Assembly (NCBI GenBank): GCA_905182255.1
Contig: CAJJAH010000001.1
Coordinates: forward strand, 281,508 to 345,507
Reading direction: 5' to 3'
DNA from: Cryomorphaceae bacterium BACL11 MAG-121001-bin54
Lineage (GTDB): Bacteria > Bacteroidota > Bacteroidia > Flavobacteriales > BACL11
DNA length: 64,000 bases
Of this stretch, positions 28,030 to 37,701 are shown piece after piece. The translations under genes were made by a program, and so were the position numbers. Every line of letters starts with the position of its first letter. The first letter of the stretch is position 1. The notes under the pieces are model-generated. The model saw nothing but the letters and a program-made list of their open reading frames with translations, searched no databases and had not been told where the DNA came from.

Positions 28030-28674
28030 CTAAAAAAATTCTTTAGCTAAGTTAAATTGATGCACACCTAATTCATATGAATTCTTTAATAGCTGTTTTA
28101 TTTTTGAATATACTTTTTCATCTTCTTTAAAGTCAGCCTTAGAAATATCAAGTAAAAGCACTGGAAAATACTTCTGTTTTCTCAAATAATCTAAATACTT
28201 ATCTTGGATGTTTTGCAAATAAACATCGGTGATTTCTTGTTCAAAATCTCTTCCTCTTTTCTTAATATTCTGTTGTAGATGAGCAATATCGGAATGCAAA
28301 TATATTAACAAATCAGGCTGAGGCATAGAAGAAAAAATAATCTCAAATAAATTATTGAATAATTGAAGTTCATCTTTTTTTAAATTGTTTTGTGCAAACA
28401 ATTTAGATTTTTCGAAAAAATAATCTGCAATAGTAATTGACCTAAATAGATCTTGTTCTTTTTGACTTTTTAGCTGATGATATCGTTCTGTCATAAAAAA
28501 GAGTTCTAAAGGAAAAGAATTTTTTTCTGGATCTTTATAAAATTTTGGCAAAAAAGGATTTTTTTCAAAGCACTCCAAAATTAAATTAGCTTGATAATGC
28601 TTAGCAAGCATATTTGACAAGCTAGTCTTCCCAGCCCCAATATTTCCTTCAACAACTAAAAAATTATAGTGCAT
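28030..28674 (-). CDS. Deoxynucleoside kinase (first of two paralogues)
   Basis: A 214-residue dNK-family kinase that phosphorylates deoxyribonucleosides for salvage. It has the P-loop VVEGNIGAGKTSL near residue 8, ECFEKNPFLPKFYKDPEK near 34 (a Glu of the substrate site), TERYHQL near 63, TIADYFFEKSKLFA (DRS-like region changed to ADY) and the lid region KKRGRDFEQEITDVYLQ near 135. It overlaps the 3' end of folK by 11 bases, so the two are coupled. Specificity (dG/dA or dC) is not certain. A second, clearly different dNK lies at 33442. Confidence 0.9.
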   Translation of the reverse strand: MHYNFLVVEGNIGAGKTSLSNMLAKHYQANLILECFEKNPFLPKFYKDPEKNSFPLELFFMTERYHQLKSQKEQDLFRSITIADYFFEKSKLFAQNNLKKDELQLFNNLFEIIFSSMPQPDLLIYLHSDIAHLQQNIKKRGRDFEQEITDVYLQNIQDKYLDYLRKQKYFPVLLLDISKADFKEDEKVYSKIKQLLKNSYELGVHQFNLAKEFF

Positions 28675-29149
28675 ACTCCTTTACTAATTCAGTGTCTTTA
28701 CAAACTTTCAATAATTCTGCTATTGTTTTATTGTATTTTGGATGAATCATTTCTGGCACAATATCATGTAAAGGCTTAAGTACAAACATACGCTCATGTA
28801 AATGCTTGTGAGGTACGCATAGTTCTGGCGTCTCAATAATAGAATCATTATAAAAAATAATATCAATATCAATAAGTCGTTCACCCCATTTTTCAAGTCG
28901 TATCCTTCCAAGTTGCTTTTCAATATTAAGTACAGTGGACAATACTTCACAGGCTAATAAAGTTGTTTTTACTTTAATTATTTGATTCAAATAATTGTTT
29001 TGCCCTTCAACTCTCCATGGCGTGCTTTCATAAACTTTTGAAAAATCAACAATATTACCCACTCTATTTTCAATTGCTAATATTGAATCTTTCAATAATT
29101 GTTCTCTAACTCCAAGATTACTTCCTAATTGTAAAAAAACTATATTCAT
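28664..29149 (-). CDS. folK: 6-hydroxymethyl-7,8-dihydropterin pyrophosphokinase
   Basis: HPPK transfers pyrophosphate from ATP to 6-hydroxymethyl-7,8-dihydropterin in folate synthesis. The 161-residue protein carries LQLGSNLGVREQLL near 6, VYESTPWRVEGQNNYLNQ near 41, the metal-binding region WGERLIDIDIIFYND near 90 (DxD) and CVPHKHLHERMFVLKPL. It is the first gene of a two-gene transcript with the deoxynucleoside kinase. Its start is 19 bases from a TAAATTTG box. Confidence 0.95.
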   Translation of the reverse strand: MNIVFLQLGSNLGVREQLLKDSILAIENRVGNIVDFSKVYESTPWRVEGQNNYLNQIIKVKTTLLACEVLSTVLNIEKQLGRIRLEKWGERLIDIDIIFYNDSIIETPELCVPHKHLHERMFVLKPLHDIVPEMIHPKYNKTIAELLKVCKDTELVKEYAL

Positions 29150-29168
29150 ATTTATTTTTAATAACCCT

Positions 29169-29176
29169 CAAATTTA
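29169..29176 (-). promoter_or_regulatory. -7 promoter box TAAATTTG for folK-dNK
   Basis: TAAATTTG on the minus strand, 19 bases before the folK ATG; divergent from the sppA box 33 bases away. Confidence 0.5.
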
Positions 29177-29209
29177 AAAATAAACTATGACAAACACTTT
29201 TAAAAAGCT

Positions 29210-29217
29210 TAATTTTG
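29210..29217 (+). promoter_or_regulatory. -7 promoter box TAATTTTG for sppA
   Basis: TAATTTTG fits TAnnTTTG; its last three bases are the TTG that the ORF track took as the start codon. The ATG at 29236 is 18 bases further on. Confidence 0.55.
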
Positions 29218-29235
29218 AAAAAATTTAAAATAAAT

Positions 29236-30996
29236 ATGAAATCATTTTTCAAAAATGTCTTATCCACCATTGTTGGAATGGTGTTAGCAGTGTTTGTAGT
29301 AGTTTTGCTTTTTATTGGTATTGTAAGTGTTAGTATGTCTTCTCTTAACGATGACAAGAAAGTAAAAGTAAAAGAAAATAGCATCCTAAAAATAAATCTT
29401 GCTGAAATTTCAGTAGTTGAACGCACTTCAGAAAACCCTTTAGAAGGACTAAACTTTTCTGGCGACCTACCTAAGTCTATTGAATTAAAGCAAGTATTAG
29501 ATAACATTGAAAAGGCGAAAACAGATAAGAACATTAAAGCTATTTATATTAACACACCTTATGTAAGTGCAGGATTATCTCAAATAGAAGAAATTAGAAA
29601 TAAACTTCTTGAGTTTAAACAAACAGGTAAGTCTATTATTTCTTACTCAGAGGTATATAACCAAGCTGCATATTATTTATCATCAGTGGCAAACAAAATT
29701 TATTTGAACCCCGAAGGAATAGTAGAGTTAAAAGGATTATCAGCAAGTATCATGTTTTACAAAGGCTTACTAAATAAATTGGACATAGATGTGCAAATAA
29801 TACGTCATGGAAAATTCAAAGGTGCCGTTGAACCCTTTATCTTAGATAAAATGAGTACTGCTAATAGAGAGCAGATGCAATTATTACTTAATTCTTTTAA
29901 TGATAATATTATGGATAGCATTGCTAATCAAAGGGGGTTAACGTTAACAGAAGTTCAGAAACATGCCAATAATTTGACTCTGGAAAACGCAAAATCTTGT
30001 ATTGACTATAATTATGTAGATGCACTTTTATATCAAGATCAATTAGAAGACAGCTTAAAATCTTTATTAGGAGTAGAAAAATTATCTATTGTAACTTTAA
30101 GCAATTATACAAACGTAGAAGGTAAAAAGAAAGATATTAGTAGAAATAAAATTGCTATTATTTACGCAACAGGCTCTATTAAATCAGGTAAAGGTGATGA
30201 AAAAAGTATTGGTTCAGCAAGTACTTCTGCGGCAATAAAAAAAGCTAGAAAAGATAAAAATGTGAAGGCCATAGTACTTAGAATTAACTCTCCTGGAGGA
30301 AGCGCCTTAGCTTCAGATGTGATTTGGAGGGAAACTATTTTAGCGAAAGCTGAAAAACCCATTGTAGTTTCTATGGGTGATTATGCGGCAAGTGGAGGGT
30401 ATTATATTGCCTGTGCTGCAGACAGTATAGTAGCAAACCCAACAACACTAACAGGCTCTATTGGTGTATTTGGCATGATTCCTAACCTAAGTAAATTTTA
30501 CAAAAACAAATTAGGTATTACCATTGATACAGTAAATACAGGAAAATATGCTGACATGGGAGTAAACAGGCCACTATCAACTTTTGAAAAAAATAAATTA
30601 CAAAAAAGTGTGTCTGACATGTACATTGGTTTTATTACTAAAGTAGGAGAAGGTAGAAACATAAGCACAACAGAAGTAAATGAAATTGGGCAAGGAAGAG
30701 TTTGGACAGGTTATGATGCTAAAGAAATTGGATTAATTGACACATATGGAGGACTAGAAAAAGCCATTGATATTGCGGCTTATTTGGCAAAAGTAGAGGA
30801 TTATAGAATTATCTCTTTACCTAAGAAGAAAAATCCGTTTGAACAGCTATCCTTAAAACTAGGTGGAGAAGCTAGTATTTCTAATCTATTTCTACCAAAT
30901 TTTGGATTCATAACTCAAATAACCCAGCCAATTGAAGAGTTAATTAAAGGGGATAAAATACAGGCAAGAATGCCTTTTATTATAGACTTAAAATAA
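29236..30996 (+). CDS. sppA: Signal peptide peptidase SppA, long (67K) type
   Basis: A 586-residue inner-membrane serine protease of family S49 that degrades cleaved signal peptides. One N-terminal membrane anchor (about 9-33) is followed by two tandem S49 domains. The catalytic Lys is in RHGKFKGAVEPF (about 192) and the catalytic Ser in DYAASGGYYIACAA (about 385), then NPTTLTGSIGVFG, giving the Ser/Lys dyad of the double-domain form. I start at ATG 29236, since the TTG of the track overlaps a TAATTTTG promoter box. Its 3' end overlaps the convergent DUF2797 gene by nine bases. Confidence 0.93.
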   Translation: MKSFFKNVLSTIVGMVLAVFVVVLLFIGIVSVSMSSLNDDKKVKVKENSILKINLAEISVVERTSENPLEGLNFSGDLPKSIELKQVLDNIEKAKTDKNIKAIYINTPYVSAGLSQIEEIRNKLLEFKQTGKSIISYSEVYNQAAYYLSSVANKIYLNPEGIVELKGLSASIMFYKGLLNKLDIDVQIIRHGKFKGAVEPFILDKMSTANREQMQLLLNSFNDNIMDSIANQRGLTLTEVQKHANNLTLENAKSCIDYNYVDALLYQDQLEDSLKSLLGVEKLSIVTLSNYTNVEGKKKDISRNKIAIIYATGSIKSGKGDEKSIGSASTSAAIKKARKDKNVKAIVLRINSPGGSALASDVIWRETILAKAEKPIVVSMGDYAASGGYYIACAADSIVANPTTLTGSIGVFGMIPNLSKFYKNKLGITIDTVNTGKYADMGVNRPLSTFEKNKLQKSVSDMYIGFITKVGEGRNISTTEVNEIGQGRVWTGYDAKEIGLIDTYGGLEKAIDIAAYLAKVEDYRIISLPKKKNPFEQLSLKLGGEASISNLFLPNFGFITQITQPIEELIKGDKIQARMPFIIDLK

Positions 30997-31809
30997 TAAG
31001 CCTTGTTGAAGAGTTTCTTTTTGACTGAAAGCAGCAATGAAACCTTCATGTGAACGAATATTAAAAACTCTATCTCCATCTAGTAATAAGTATTGTCCTT
31101 TAATTCCCAATAGTACACCTTCAATAATTGGTGTTCGCTCCAACTTTACACTTTTTATCTTTTTAGGATATTGAGTTACGGGATAGATAATCTCTGTTAC
31201 TGTATTGTCTGGCAATATATACTGCTTTAATTCTTCAGGAACATGAATGGAAAGCTCCTGCTTCATTTTTACTAAGTCGACAGATTCTGGTGTCCCTGAC
31301 AACATCTTACGCCAATTTGTTACATCAGACACGAAGCGCTTTAGTGAAACCTCAATATCTCCTGAAAATCTTCTATTGGGTACTTCAGCTAGCAATATTG
31401 CTTGGCTTGCCCCTTGATCCATCCACCTTATAACTCCTTGTGTACCTCTTGTTATGCCAACCTTTATTCCACTAGAGTTGGCTAAATACACATAATGTGG
31501 AGCGAGCTGAAAATCTTTTTCCCATTTCAAATCTCTTTCCTCAATTCCTAAATGAGCCGTACATAACTCAGGTTTAAAAATACTTTGAGATGCCAAAGGC
31601 GATTCCCAGAAACATTTATAACAATAACCAGAACGATAAAATTTATCAGACTTTTTCCCACACTGACAGATTACAACCCCACTCCATTCAATTTTAATTT
31701 CTTTACCGATATAGTCATTCATCTTATGATCAATTCCATGAATATCAAGCGTGTAATTTACTTCATCATGTAATTCAGTATGCATTTTTTTAAGTGTATC
31801 TCTAAACAT
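30988..31809 (-). CDS. DUF2797 domain protein
   Basis: A 273-residue cytoplasmic protein matching DUF2797 as I know it: a zinc-ribbon-like CxC...CxxC cluster (ICQCGKKSDKFYRSGYCYKCFW near 48-69), then CTAHLGIEERDL, HYVYLANSSGIKVGITRGTQGVIRWMDQGA (a GIY-YIG-like nuclease-fold block) and a C-terminal beta domain. The middle resembles GIY-YIG but the catalytic set is not evident. Function unknown. It starts just upstream of the divergent GH3-like gene. Confidence 0.8.
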   Translation of the reverse strand: MFRDTLKKMHTELHDEVNYTLDIHGIDHKMNDYIGKEIKIEWSGVVICQCGKKSDKFYRSGYCYKCFWESPLASQSIFKPELCTAHLGIEERDLKWEKDFQLAPHYVYLANSSGIKVGITRGTQGVIRWMDQGASQAILLAEVPNRRFSGDIEVSLKRFVSDVTNWRKMLSGTPESVDLVKMKQELSIHVPEELKQYILPDNTVTEIIYPVTQYPKKIKSVKLERTPIIEGVLLGIKGQYLLLDGDRVFNIRSHEGFIAAFSQKETLQQGLLF

Positions 31810-31845
31810 ATATTTTGTATTTTTCCGTCCTTAAAAATACCAAAA

Positions 31846-33357
31846 TTGAGCAATTTTTCTCTTAAAAATTATATTCTTTCATTTATGATGCAAAAACGTA
31901 TTCATAATATTGAGAAATTCTGCATGAACCCAATAAAGACTCAAGAAAAGGTTTTAAAAAAGCTTATTTCAAAAGGAAAGAATACTAAATTTGGAAAGGA
32001 GCATCATTTTAGCCAAATAACTAAATATTCTCATTTCAAAAATAATATACCTATAAGAACATATGAAGAGTTTTCAAAATACATTGAAAGAACAAGAAAT
32101 GGTGAGCAAAATGTAGTTTGGCCTGGCAAAATAAAATGGTTTTCTAAGTCTTCAGGAACAACAAACGCACAAAGTAAATTCATTCCTGTCACTGACGAAT
32201 CACTAAAAGAATGCCATTTTAAAGGAGGAAAAGATATGCTATCTTTATATGGAAATAACTTTCCGTTTTCTGACATGTATAACGGAAAAGGACTAATGTT
32301 AGGAGGGTCTCTAAAAAATTCAGAAGAAGGGGATTATAAAGATGGTGATTTATCTGCTATTCTTTTAGATGAATTTCCTTTTTGGGTGAATTATCATAGA
32401 ATACCCGATATTCATACTGCACTTATGGAAGATTGGGAAAATAAATTAGAGCGTATTGCTCAGCAAGCAGTAAAAGAAAATATTACAAATTTGACAGGAG
32501 TACCTTCATGGATGCTAATCTTACTCAAGCGTGTATTATTAATAAGTGGTAAAAAAAATATCAGTGAAGTTTGGCCAAAATTAGAGCTATATATGCATGG
32601 TGGAATAAACTTTGAACCTTACAAGGAACAGTTCAAGGCTCTTATTCCATCAAAGAAAATGAACTACTTAGAAGGCTACAATGCCTCTGAGGGATTTATT
32701 GCGATACAAGACAAAAGCCCATCAGAAGGTCTATTATTAATGTTAGATTATGGAATTTTTTATGAATTTATACCTATGAAAAATTTCAAAAAAGGAATTT
32801 TAGAAACAACTAATTTAAAAGATGTTCAACTTAATATTAATTACGCATTAGTAATAAGTACTAATGCAGGGCTATGGAGATATCTTATAGGAGATATAAT
32901 TTGTTTTACCAACCTCTCTCCTTTCAGGATTAAAATTATTGGTCGTACTAAAAGTTTTTTAAACACTTTTGGTGAAGAACTGGTTATAGATAATACTGAC
33001 AAAGCACTAATTGAAGTTTGTAAAAAACATCATGCTTCAATAAAAGACTATACGGTAGCGCCTATTTTTATTAATAAAGGATTAGGAGGTCATCAATGGC
33101 TAATTGAGTTTAGTAAAGAACCGCAAGATATACAAGGTTTTAAAGTAGACCTTGACAAATCCTTACAGGAATTAAATTCTGACTATTCAGCAAAAAGAAG
33201 TCAAAATTTATTACTCAATATGCCAGATATAATACTTATTAAAAATAATGAATTTTACCTTTGGCTGAAAAAAAATAAACGACTAGGCGGACAATATAAA
33301 ATACCAAGACTCAGTAATGACCGTAAGGTTGTTGAAGAAATTATTGCACTTCTCTAG
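31846..33357 (+). CDS. GH3 auxin-responsive promoter family protein
   Basis: An acyl-adenylate-forming enzyme of the GH3 family (plant members conjugate amino acids to jasmonate or auxin; bacterial substrates are unknown). Seen: KNTKFGKEHHFSQI near 45, the nucleotide-binding SKSSGTTNAQSKFIPVT near 100, YNASEGFIAIQD near 280, LWRYLIGDIICF near 345 and RTKSFLNTFGEELVID near 370. I choose TTG 31846 because the family normally has about 12 residues before the KKRIHxIE block; ATG 31885 would cut these. The ORF track's ATG at 31780 lies over the start of the divergent gene and looks too long. Confidence 0.85.
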   Translation: MSNFSLKNYILSFMMQKRIHNIEKFCMNPIKTQEKVLKKLISKGKNTKFGKEHHFSQITKYSHFKNNIPIRTYEEFSKYIERTRNGEQNVVWPGKIKWFSKSSGTTNAQSKFIPVTDESLKECHFKGGKDMLSLYGNNFPFSDMYNGKGLMLGGSLKNSEEGDYKDGDLSAILLDEFPFWVNYHRIPDIHTALMEDWENKLERIAQQAVKENITNLTGVPSWMLILLKRVLLISGKKNISEVWPKLELYMHGGINFEPYKEQFKALIPSKKMNYLEGYNASEGFIAIQDKSPSEGLLLMLDYGIFYEFIPMKNFKKGILETTNLKDVQLNINYALVISTNAGLWRYLIGDIICFTNLSPFRIKIIGRTKSFLNTFGEELVIDNTDKALIEVCKKHHASIKDYTVAPIFINKGLGGHQWLIEFSKEPQDIQGFKVDLDKSLQELNSDYSAKRSQNLLLNMPDIILIKNNEFYLWLKKNKRLGGQYKIPRLSNDRKVVEEIIALL

Positions 33358-33441
33358 AAGTTTTCAACAAAAATAGTGGCTAAGTGATATTTCACGCATT
33401 AACTAAATTATCTTTTTTTATTTTAGACGAAAATTTTATAT

Positions 33442-34059
33442 ATGCACATAGCAATTGCTGGAAATATTGGTTCTGGAAAAACAACCTTAACCACAAAACT
33501 ATCTAAACATTATAAGTGGGAAGCACATTATGAAGATGTGGAAAACAATCCCTATTTAAATGACTTCTATAAGGATATGCAAAGATGGTCATTTAACTTA
33601 CAAGTGTATTTCTTAAACAGCCGTTTCAGACAAATTGTTGAAATCAAGGAAAGCAATAAAGATTATATTCAAGATAGAACCATTTATGAGGATTCTAAGA
33701 TATTCGCACCAAATCTACATGCTATGGGGCTCATGAGTTCAAGGGATTTTGACAATTATATTGAGATATTTAACTTAATGGATAATTTCATAGAAGGTCC
33801 TGATCTATTAATCTACTTAAGAGCTTCAGTACCTAAGTTGGTGGAGCAAATACAAAAAAGAGGTAGAGAGTATGAAAATAGTATCCGTTTAGATTATTTA
33901 ACACGACTAAATGAAAGATATGAGGCATGGGTCGGCGAATACTCAAAAGGTAAAGTTTTAATAATTGAAGTAGATGACTTGGACTTTGCAGAAAATGAAG
34001 AAAACCTAGGCAGTATTATTGAAAAGATAGATGCTGAAATTAACGGATTATTCAAATAA
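33442..34059 (+). CDS. Deoxynucleoside kinase (second paralogue)
   Basis: A 205-residue dNK with P-loop IAGNIGSGKTTL near 4, HYEDVENNPYLNDFYKD near 31, the classical RYxxR-like SRFRQIVE, the ERS/DRT block YIQDRTIYEDSKIFA near 75 and the lid QKRGREYENSIRLDYL near 140. It keeps the DRT motif that the 28030 paralogue has lost, so it looks the more standard deoxyadenosine/deoxycytidine-type kinase. It is monocistronic and ends in a strong terminator. Confidence 0.92.
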   Translation: MHIAIAGNIGSGKTTLTTKLSKHYKWEAHYEDVENNPYLNDFYKDMQRWSFNLQVYFLNSRFRQIVEIKESNKDYIQDRTIYEDSKIFAPNLHAMGLMSSRDFDNYIEIFNLMDNFIEGPDLLIYLRASVPKLVEQIQKRGREYENSIRLDYLTRLNERYEAWVGEYSKGKVLIIEVDDLDFAENEENLGSIIEKIDAEINGLFK

Positions 34060-34078
34060 AAACTAAATGATAGACAAT

Positions 34079-34107
34079 AAAAAAGCCACTCATTGAGTGG
34101 CTTTTTT
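34079..34107. terminator. Bidirectional terminator between dNK and hppA
   Basis: AAAAAAGCCACTC and GAGTGGCTTTTTT pair perfectly around ATT. It serves the plus-strand dNK and the convergent pyrophosphatase gene. Confidence 0.9.
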
Positions 34108-34127
34108 ATTTGTAATTAGATTAGGTA

Positions 34128-36761
34128 TTACTGCTTTCCTTTAACAGATAAAGTTATAATATCATTATTCAAAACATCTCCTCCATTAAATGTTAGCATT
34201 CCTGTAAATGAAACGCCATTATTATCTTTTTTCACATTATATAAAAAATCCGAAATAAATTTATTTCCTCCAACAACTAAAATTCCTTTAATCTGTTTTT
34301 CAAACTCTAACTCACCAGAATAATATCCTACATCAGATTTAGATTCAAAATACATTTCTTCTTTTTCCGAAATCTGCATTATTTTTTTACATATCTTCAT
34401 ATATTCATCTAGACAATGAACATTATTAAAAGTAAAACTAGAAATAGATTTATTTTTTCCATCAAAAGTAAATGAAGTGGCCTTTGTATTCACTAAAGAA
34501 GACTGAGTAGATTTATTTAATGCAATTTCAGAAGGTTGAGGACTCAACATTTCTTTAGAAGGTGATTCAGAATGAATAGATGTGCCTTCTCCTAAAATTG
34601 GAGCAATAACTAAACCAATTAAACAAGTTAATTTAATTAGTATATTCATAGATGGACCCGATGTATCTTTAAAAGGATCACCAACAGTATCACCAGTAAT
34701 TGCAGCCTCGTGAGCTGCAGAACCTTTATGCGTCATCTCTCCATTAATCATAACTCCAGCTTCAAATGATTTTTTAGCATTATCCCAAGCACCACCAGCA
34801 TTATTTTGAAAGATTGCCCACAATACTCCACTTACTGTAACCCCAGCCATATATCCACCTAACATCTCAGCAATCATTAATTTATCCATTCCAAATAACA
34901 TAGGTAGGAAAGTAATGACTAATGGAAACCCGATAGTTAATAATCCAGGTAACATCATTTCTCTTAAAGAAGCTTTTGTAGAGATTTCAACACATTTATC
35001 GTATTCTGGCTTGCCAGTTCCCTCCATAATTCCAGGAATCTCTTTAAATTGTCTTCTTACTTCATAAACCATTTCCATCGCAGCCTTGCCTACTGCATTC
35101 ATTGCAAGTGCAGAGAATACAACAGGAACCATTCCTCCAATAAATAACATTGCTAGAACAGGTGCTTTAAAAATATTAATTCCATCAATTCCTGTAAAGG
35201 TAACATAGGCAGCAAATAATGCTAAAGATGTTAGTGCTGCAGAAGCAATAGCAAAACCTTTACCAGTTGCCGCAGTTGTATTACCCACTGAATCTAAAAT
35301 ATCTGTTCTTTCTCTAACGATAGGCTCTTGCTCGCTCATCTCAGCAATACCACCAGCATTATCAGCTATAGGACCAAAAGCATCAATAGCTAACTGCATT
35401 GCTGTAGTTGCCATCATTGCTGATGCCGCCATAGCAACACCATAAAATCCTGCAAATGCATATGAAGACCAAATTGCCAATGCGAATAAGATAACAGTTG
35501 GAAAAGTAGAAATCATACCTGTTGCAAGTCCTGCAATAATATTTGTTCCTGCTCCAGTAGCTGATTTCTCTACAATATTTAAGATTGGTTTTTTACCTAA
35601 ACCAGTGTAGTATTCAGTTACTGAAGAAATAACTCCACCAACGATTAAACCAACAATTGTTGCATAAAACACACGTAATGCTGTAATATCTTTTAATACA
35701 TTACCTCCCGTTTCAAAGAAATTCATTTTCATAGTTTCAGGAAGCATCCATGTAACTAAACCATAACAAGAAATTGCAACTAAAGCAATTGAAAACCAGT
35801 TCCCTTTGTTTAAAGCTGACATTACTTCTGATTCTTTTGCATCATTATTTTTAATATTCACCAACATAGTCCCTAATAAAGAAATCACAATTCCAAAACC
35901 AGCAATGGACATTGGTAGTAAAATAGGACCGATAGAACCAAAACCTTTAAATATATTAATATCATTTACTTCAATAATATAGTTTCCTAATACCATGGCA
36001 GCTAAAACTGTTGCAACATAAGAACCAAATAAATCAGCACCCATACCTGCAACATCACCTACATTATCACCTACATTATCTGCAATTGTTGCAGGGTTTC
36101 TGGGATCATCTTCAGGAATACCAGCCTCAACCTTTCCAACTAAATCAGCACCAACATCAGCAGCTTTAGTGTAAATACCACCACCTACTCTTGCGAATAA
36201 TGCAATAGATTCAGCTCCTAATGAAAAACCTGCTAGAGTTTCTAATACTATAGTCATATCGTGAGTATTAGTCCAGACACCACCCATAAAGTAATTATAG
36301 AAAGCAATAAAGAATACTGTTAAACCTAACACAGCTAAGCCAGCAACTCCTAATCCCATTACAGTACCACCACCAAAAGATACTTTTAATGCATTTGGCA
36401 AACTTGTACGGGCAGCTTGGGTTGTTCTTACATTTGTTTTAGTAGCAATTTTCATTCCCATATTTCCAGCTAAGGCTGAGAAAAATGCACCTAAAATAAA
36501 AGCAATTACTATAAGCCAATGTGTAGAAGGTACTATAGTTGAAACAATAAATAGTAACACACTTACACAAATAACAAAAATTGTTAGTAATCTATATTCA
36601 GCATTCAAAAAAGCTAAAGCTCCTTCATATATATGGTCAGAAATTTCTTTCATTTTTCCATTTCCAGCATCTTGTTTCATTACCCAAGACTTTTTAACCA
36701 TCATATAGGCTAATCCTATTAATGCCATGATTATCGGCGTATAAATCATCATTGATTCCAT
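34128..36761 (-). CDS. hppA: Membrane-bound ion-translocating pyrophosphatase with C-terminal extension
   Basis: HppA couples hydrolysis of pyrophosphate to ion pumping across the membrane. About 16 helices; catalytic blocks [20 protein letters not shown] near 190, [21 protein letters not shown] near 226, and DNAGGIAEM near 470. [10 protein letters not shown] near 495 has Ala where potassium-independent enzymes have Lys, so potassium dependence is likely. DLFGSY replaces the DLFESY glutamate typical of sodium pumps, which suggests protons, but I am less sure. Residues about 727-877 form a soluble tail ([16 protein letters not shown] ... [11 protein letters not shown]) absent from standard enzymes of about 730 residues. 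Confidence 0.94.
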   Translation of the reverse strand: MESMMIYTPIIMALIGLAYMMVKKSWVMKQDAGNGKMKEISDHIYEGALAFLNAEYRLLTIFVICVSVLLFIVSTIVPSTHWLIVIAFILGAFFSALAGNMGMKIATKTNVRTTQAARTSLPNALKVSFGGGTVMGLGVAGLAVLGLTVFFIAFYNYFMGGVWTNTHDMTIVLETLAGFSLGAESIALFARVGGGIYTKAADVGADLVGKVEAGIPEDDPRNPATIADNVGDNVGDVAGMGADLFGSYVATVLAAMVLGNYIIEVNDINIFKGFGSIGPILLPMSIAGFGIVISLLGTMLVNIKNNDAKESEVMSALNKGNWFSIALVAISCYGLVTWMLPETMKMNFFETGGNVLKDITALRVFYATIVGLIVGGVISSVTEYYTGLGKKPILNIVEKSATGAGTNIIAGLATGMISTFPTVILFALAIWSSYAFAGFYGVAMAASAMMATTAMQLAIDAFGPIADNAGGIAEMSEQEPIVRERTDILDSVGNTTAATGKGFAIASAALTSLALFAAYVTFTGIDGINIFKAPVLAMLFIGGMVPVVFSALAMNAVGKAAMEMVYEVRRQFKEIPGIMEGTGKPEYDKCVEISTKASLREMMLPGLLTIGFPLVITFLPMLFGMDKLMIAEMLGGYMAGVTVSGVLWAIFQNNAGGAWDNAKKSFEAGVMINGEMTHKGSAAHEAAITGDTVGDPFKDTSGPSMNILIKLTCLIGLVIAPILGEGTSIHSESPSKEMLSPQPSEIALNKSTQSSLVNTKATSFTFDGKNKSISSFTFNNVHCLDEYMKICKKIMQISEKEEMYFESKSDVGYYSGELEFEKQIKGILVVGGNKFISDFLYNVKKDNNGVSFTGMLTFNGGDVLNNDIITLSVKGKQ

Positions 36762-36797
36762 ATTCTTTTTTTAGTTTAATTATTTTAAAATGGATTG

Positions 36798-36805
36798 CAA
36801 AAATA
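36798..36805 (-). promoter_or_regulatory. -7 promoter box TATTTTTG for hppA
   Basis: TATTTTTG on the minus strand, 36 bases before the hppA ATG. Confidence 0.5.
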
Positions 36806-36898
36806 GTATTTTTATACAAACCTCATAATATCAGGGGAGTTTAATACAAATATCTGATTTTTAGCCTTAAAATTAGAGTTCATTTTACAGCAATTTAT

Positions 36899-36906
36899 TA
36901 AGTTTG
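36899..36906 (+). promoter_or_regulatory. -7 promoter box TAAGTTTG for the etfB operon
   Basis: TAAGTTTG fits TAnnTTTG, 30 bases before the etfB ATG. It probably drives the long run of closely spaced genes to 43013 or beyond. Confidence 0.5.
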
Positions 36907-36936
36907 CAATCTCAATTAATCAAATCAAAATAAAAG

Positions 36937-37683
36937 ATGAATATTGTAGTTTGCATTAGTAGCGTACCTGACACGACTTCAAAAATTAATTTTACTGAAA
37001 ATAACACTAAATTTGACTCAAGCGGAATTCAATTTGTAATTAACCCTAATGATGAATTCGGACTGACTAAAGCAATGGTGTTAAAAGAAGCAAATGGAGG
37101 GACGTTAAAGGTTATCACAGTAGGAGACGTATCTACTGAGCCGATAATTAGAAAAACATTAGCTATCGGAGCCGACAGTGCTGTAAGAATTAACAAAACA
37201 GCTACAGATAGTTACACAACAGCATTAGAAATAGCAAATTATCTTAAAGATAATCCTGCTGATTTGATTATAGCAGGTAAAGAATCATTGGATTACAACG
37301 GAGGTGCTGTGCCCGCAATGATTGCAGAGATGCTTGACCTTCCTTTTGTAAATGCATGTAACGGATTAGAAATTACAGGAGATATCGCAAAAGTAAGCAG
37401 GGAGATTGATGGTGGAAAGGAAAACTTATCAGCTAACTTACCTTTAGTAATTGGAGGTCAAAAAGGATTGGTTGAAGAATCAGAATTAAGAATTCCTAAC
37501 ATGAGAGGAATTATGCAAGCAAGATCAAAACCTTTACAGGTAATTGAAGCGTCATCAACAGAAGATTTAACAACTTCGATTAGTTTTGAAAAACCAATTG
37601 AAAAAGGAGCTTGTAAACTCGTAGATGCTGATAATGTCTCTGAATTAGTAAATCTACTACATAATGAAGCAAAAGTTATTTAA
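36937..37683 (+). CDS. etfB: Electron transfer flavoprotein subunit beta
   Basis: EtfB is the AMP/FAD-associated small subunit of ETF, which takes electrons from acyl-CoA dehydrogenases. The 248-residue protein opens MNIVVCISSVPDT, with FVINPNDEFGLTKAMVLKE near 33, ADLIIAGKESLDYNGGAVPAMIAEMLDLPFVNAC near 108 and PNMRGIMQARSKPL near 191 (the conserved ETF-beta signature). It is 18 bases upstream of etfA. Confidence 0.95.
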   Translation: MNIVVCISSVPDTTSKINFTENNTKFDSSGIQFVINPNDEFGLTKAMVLKEANGGTLKVITVGDVSTEPIIRKTLAIGADSAVRINKTATDSYTTALEIANYLKDNPADLIIAGKESLDYNGGAVPAMIAEMLDLPFVNACNGLEITGDIAKVSREIDGGKENLSANLPLVIGGQKGLVEESELRIPNMRGIMQARSKPLQVIEASSTEDLTTSISFEKPIEKGACKLVDADNVSELVNLLHNEAKVI

Positions 37684-37701
37684 TTAAAAAGAATTGAAAA
37701 G

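Noticed and set aside
29215-29235. TTG start of sppA in the track
   Set aside because: It overlaps the TAATTTTG promoter box; ATG 29236 with a membrane anchor is better.
31780-31845. Longer GH3-like start at 31780
   Set aside because: It overlaps the start region of the divergent DUF2797 gene and adds residues not expected in the family.
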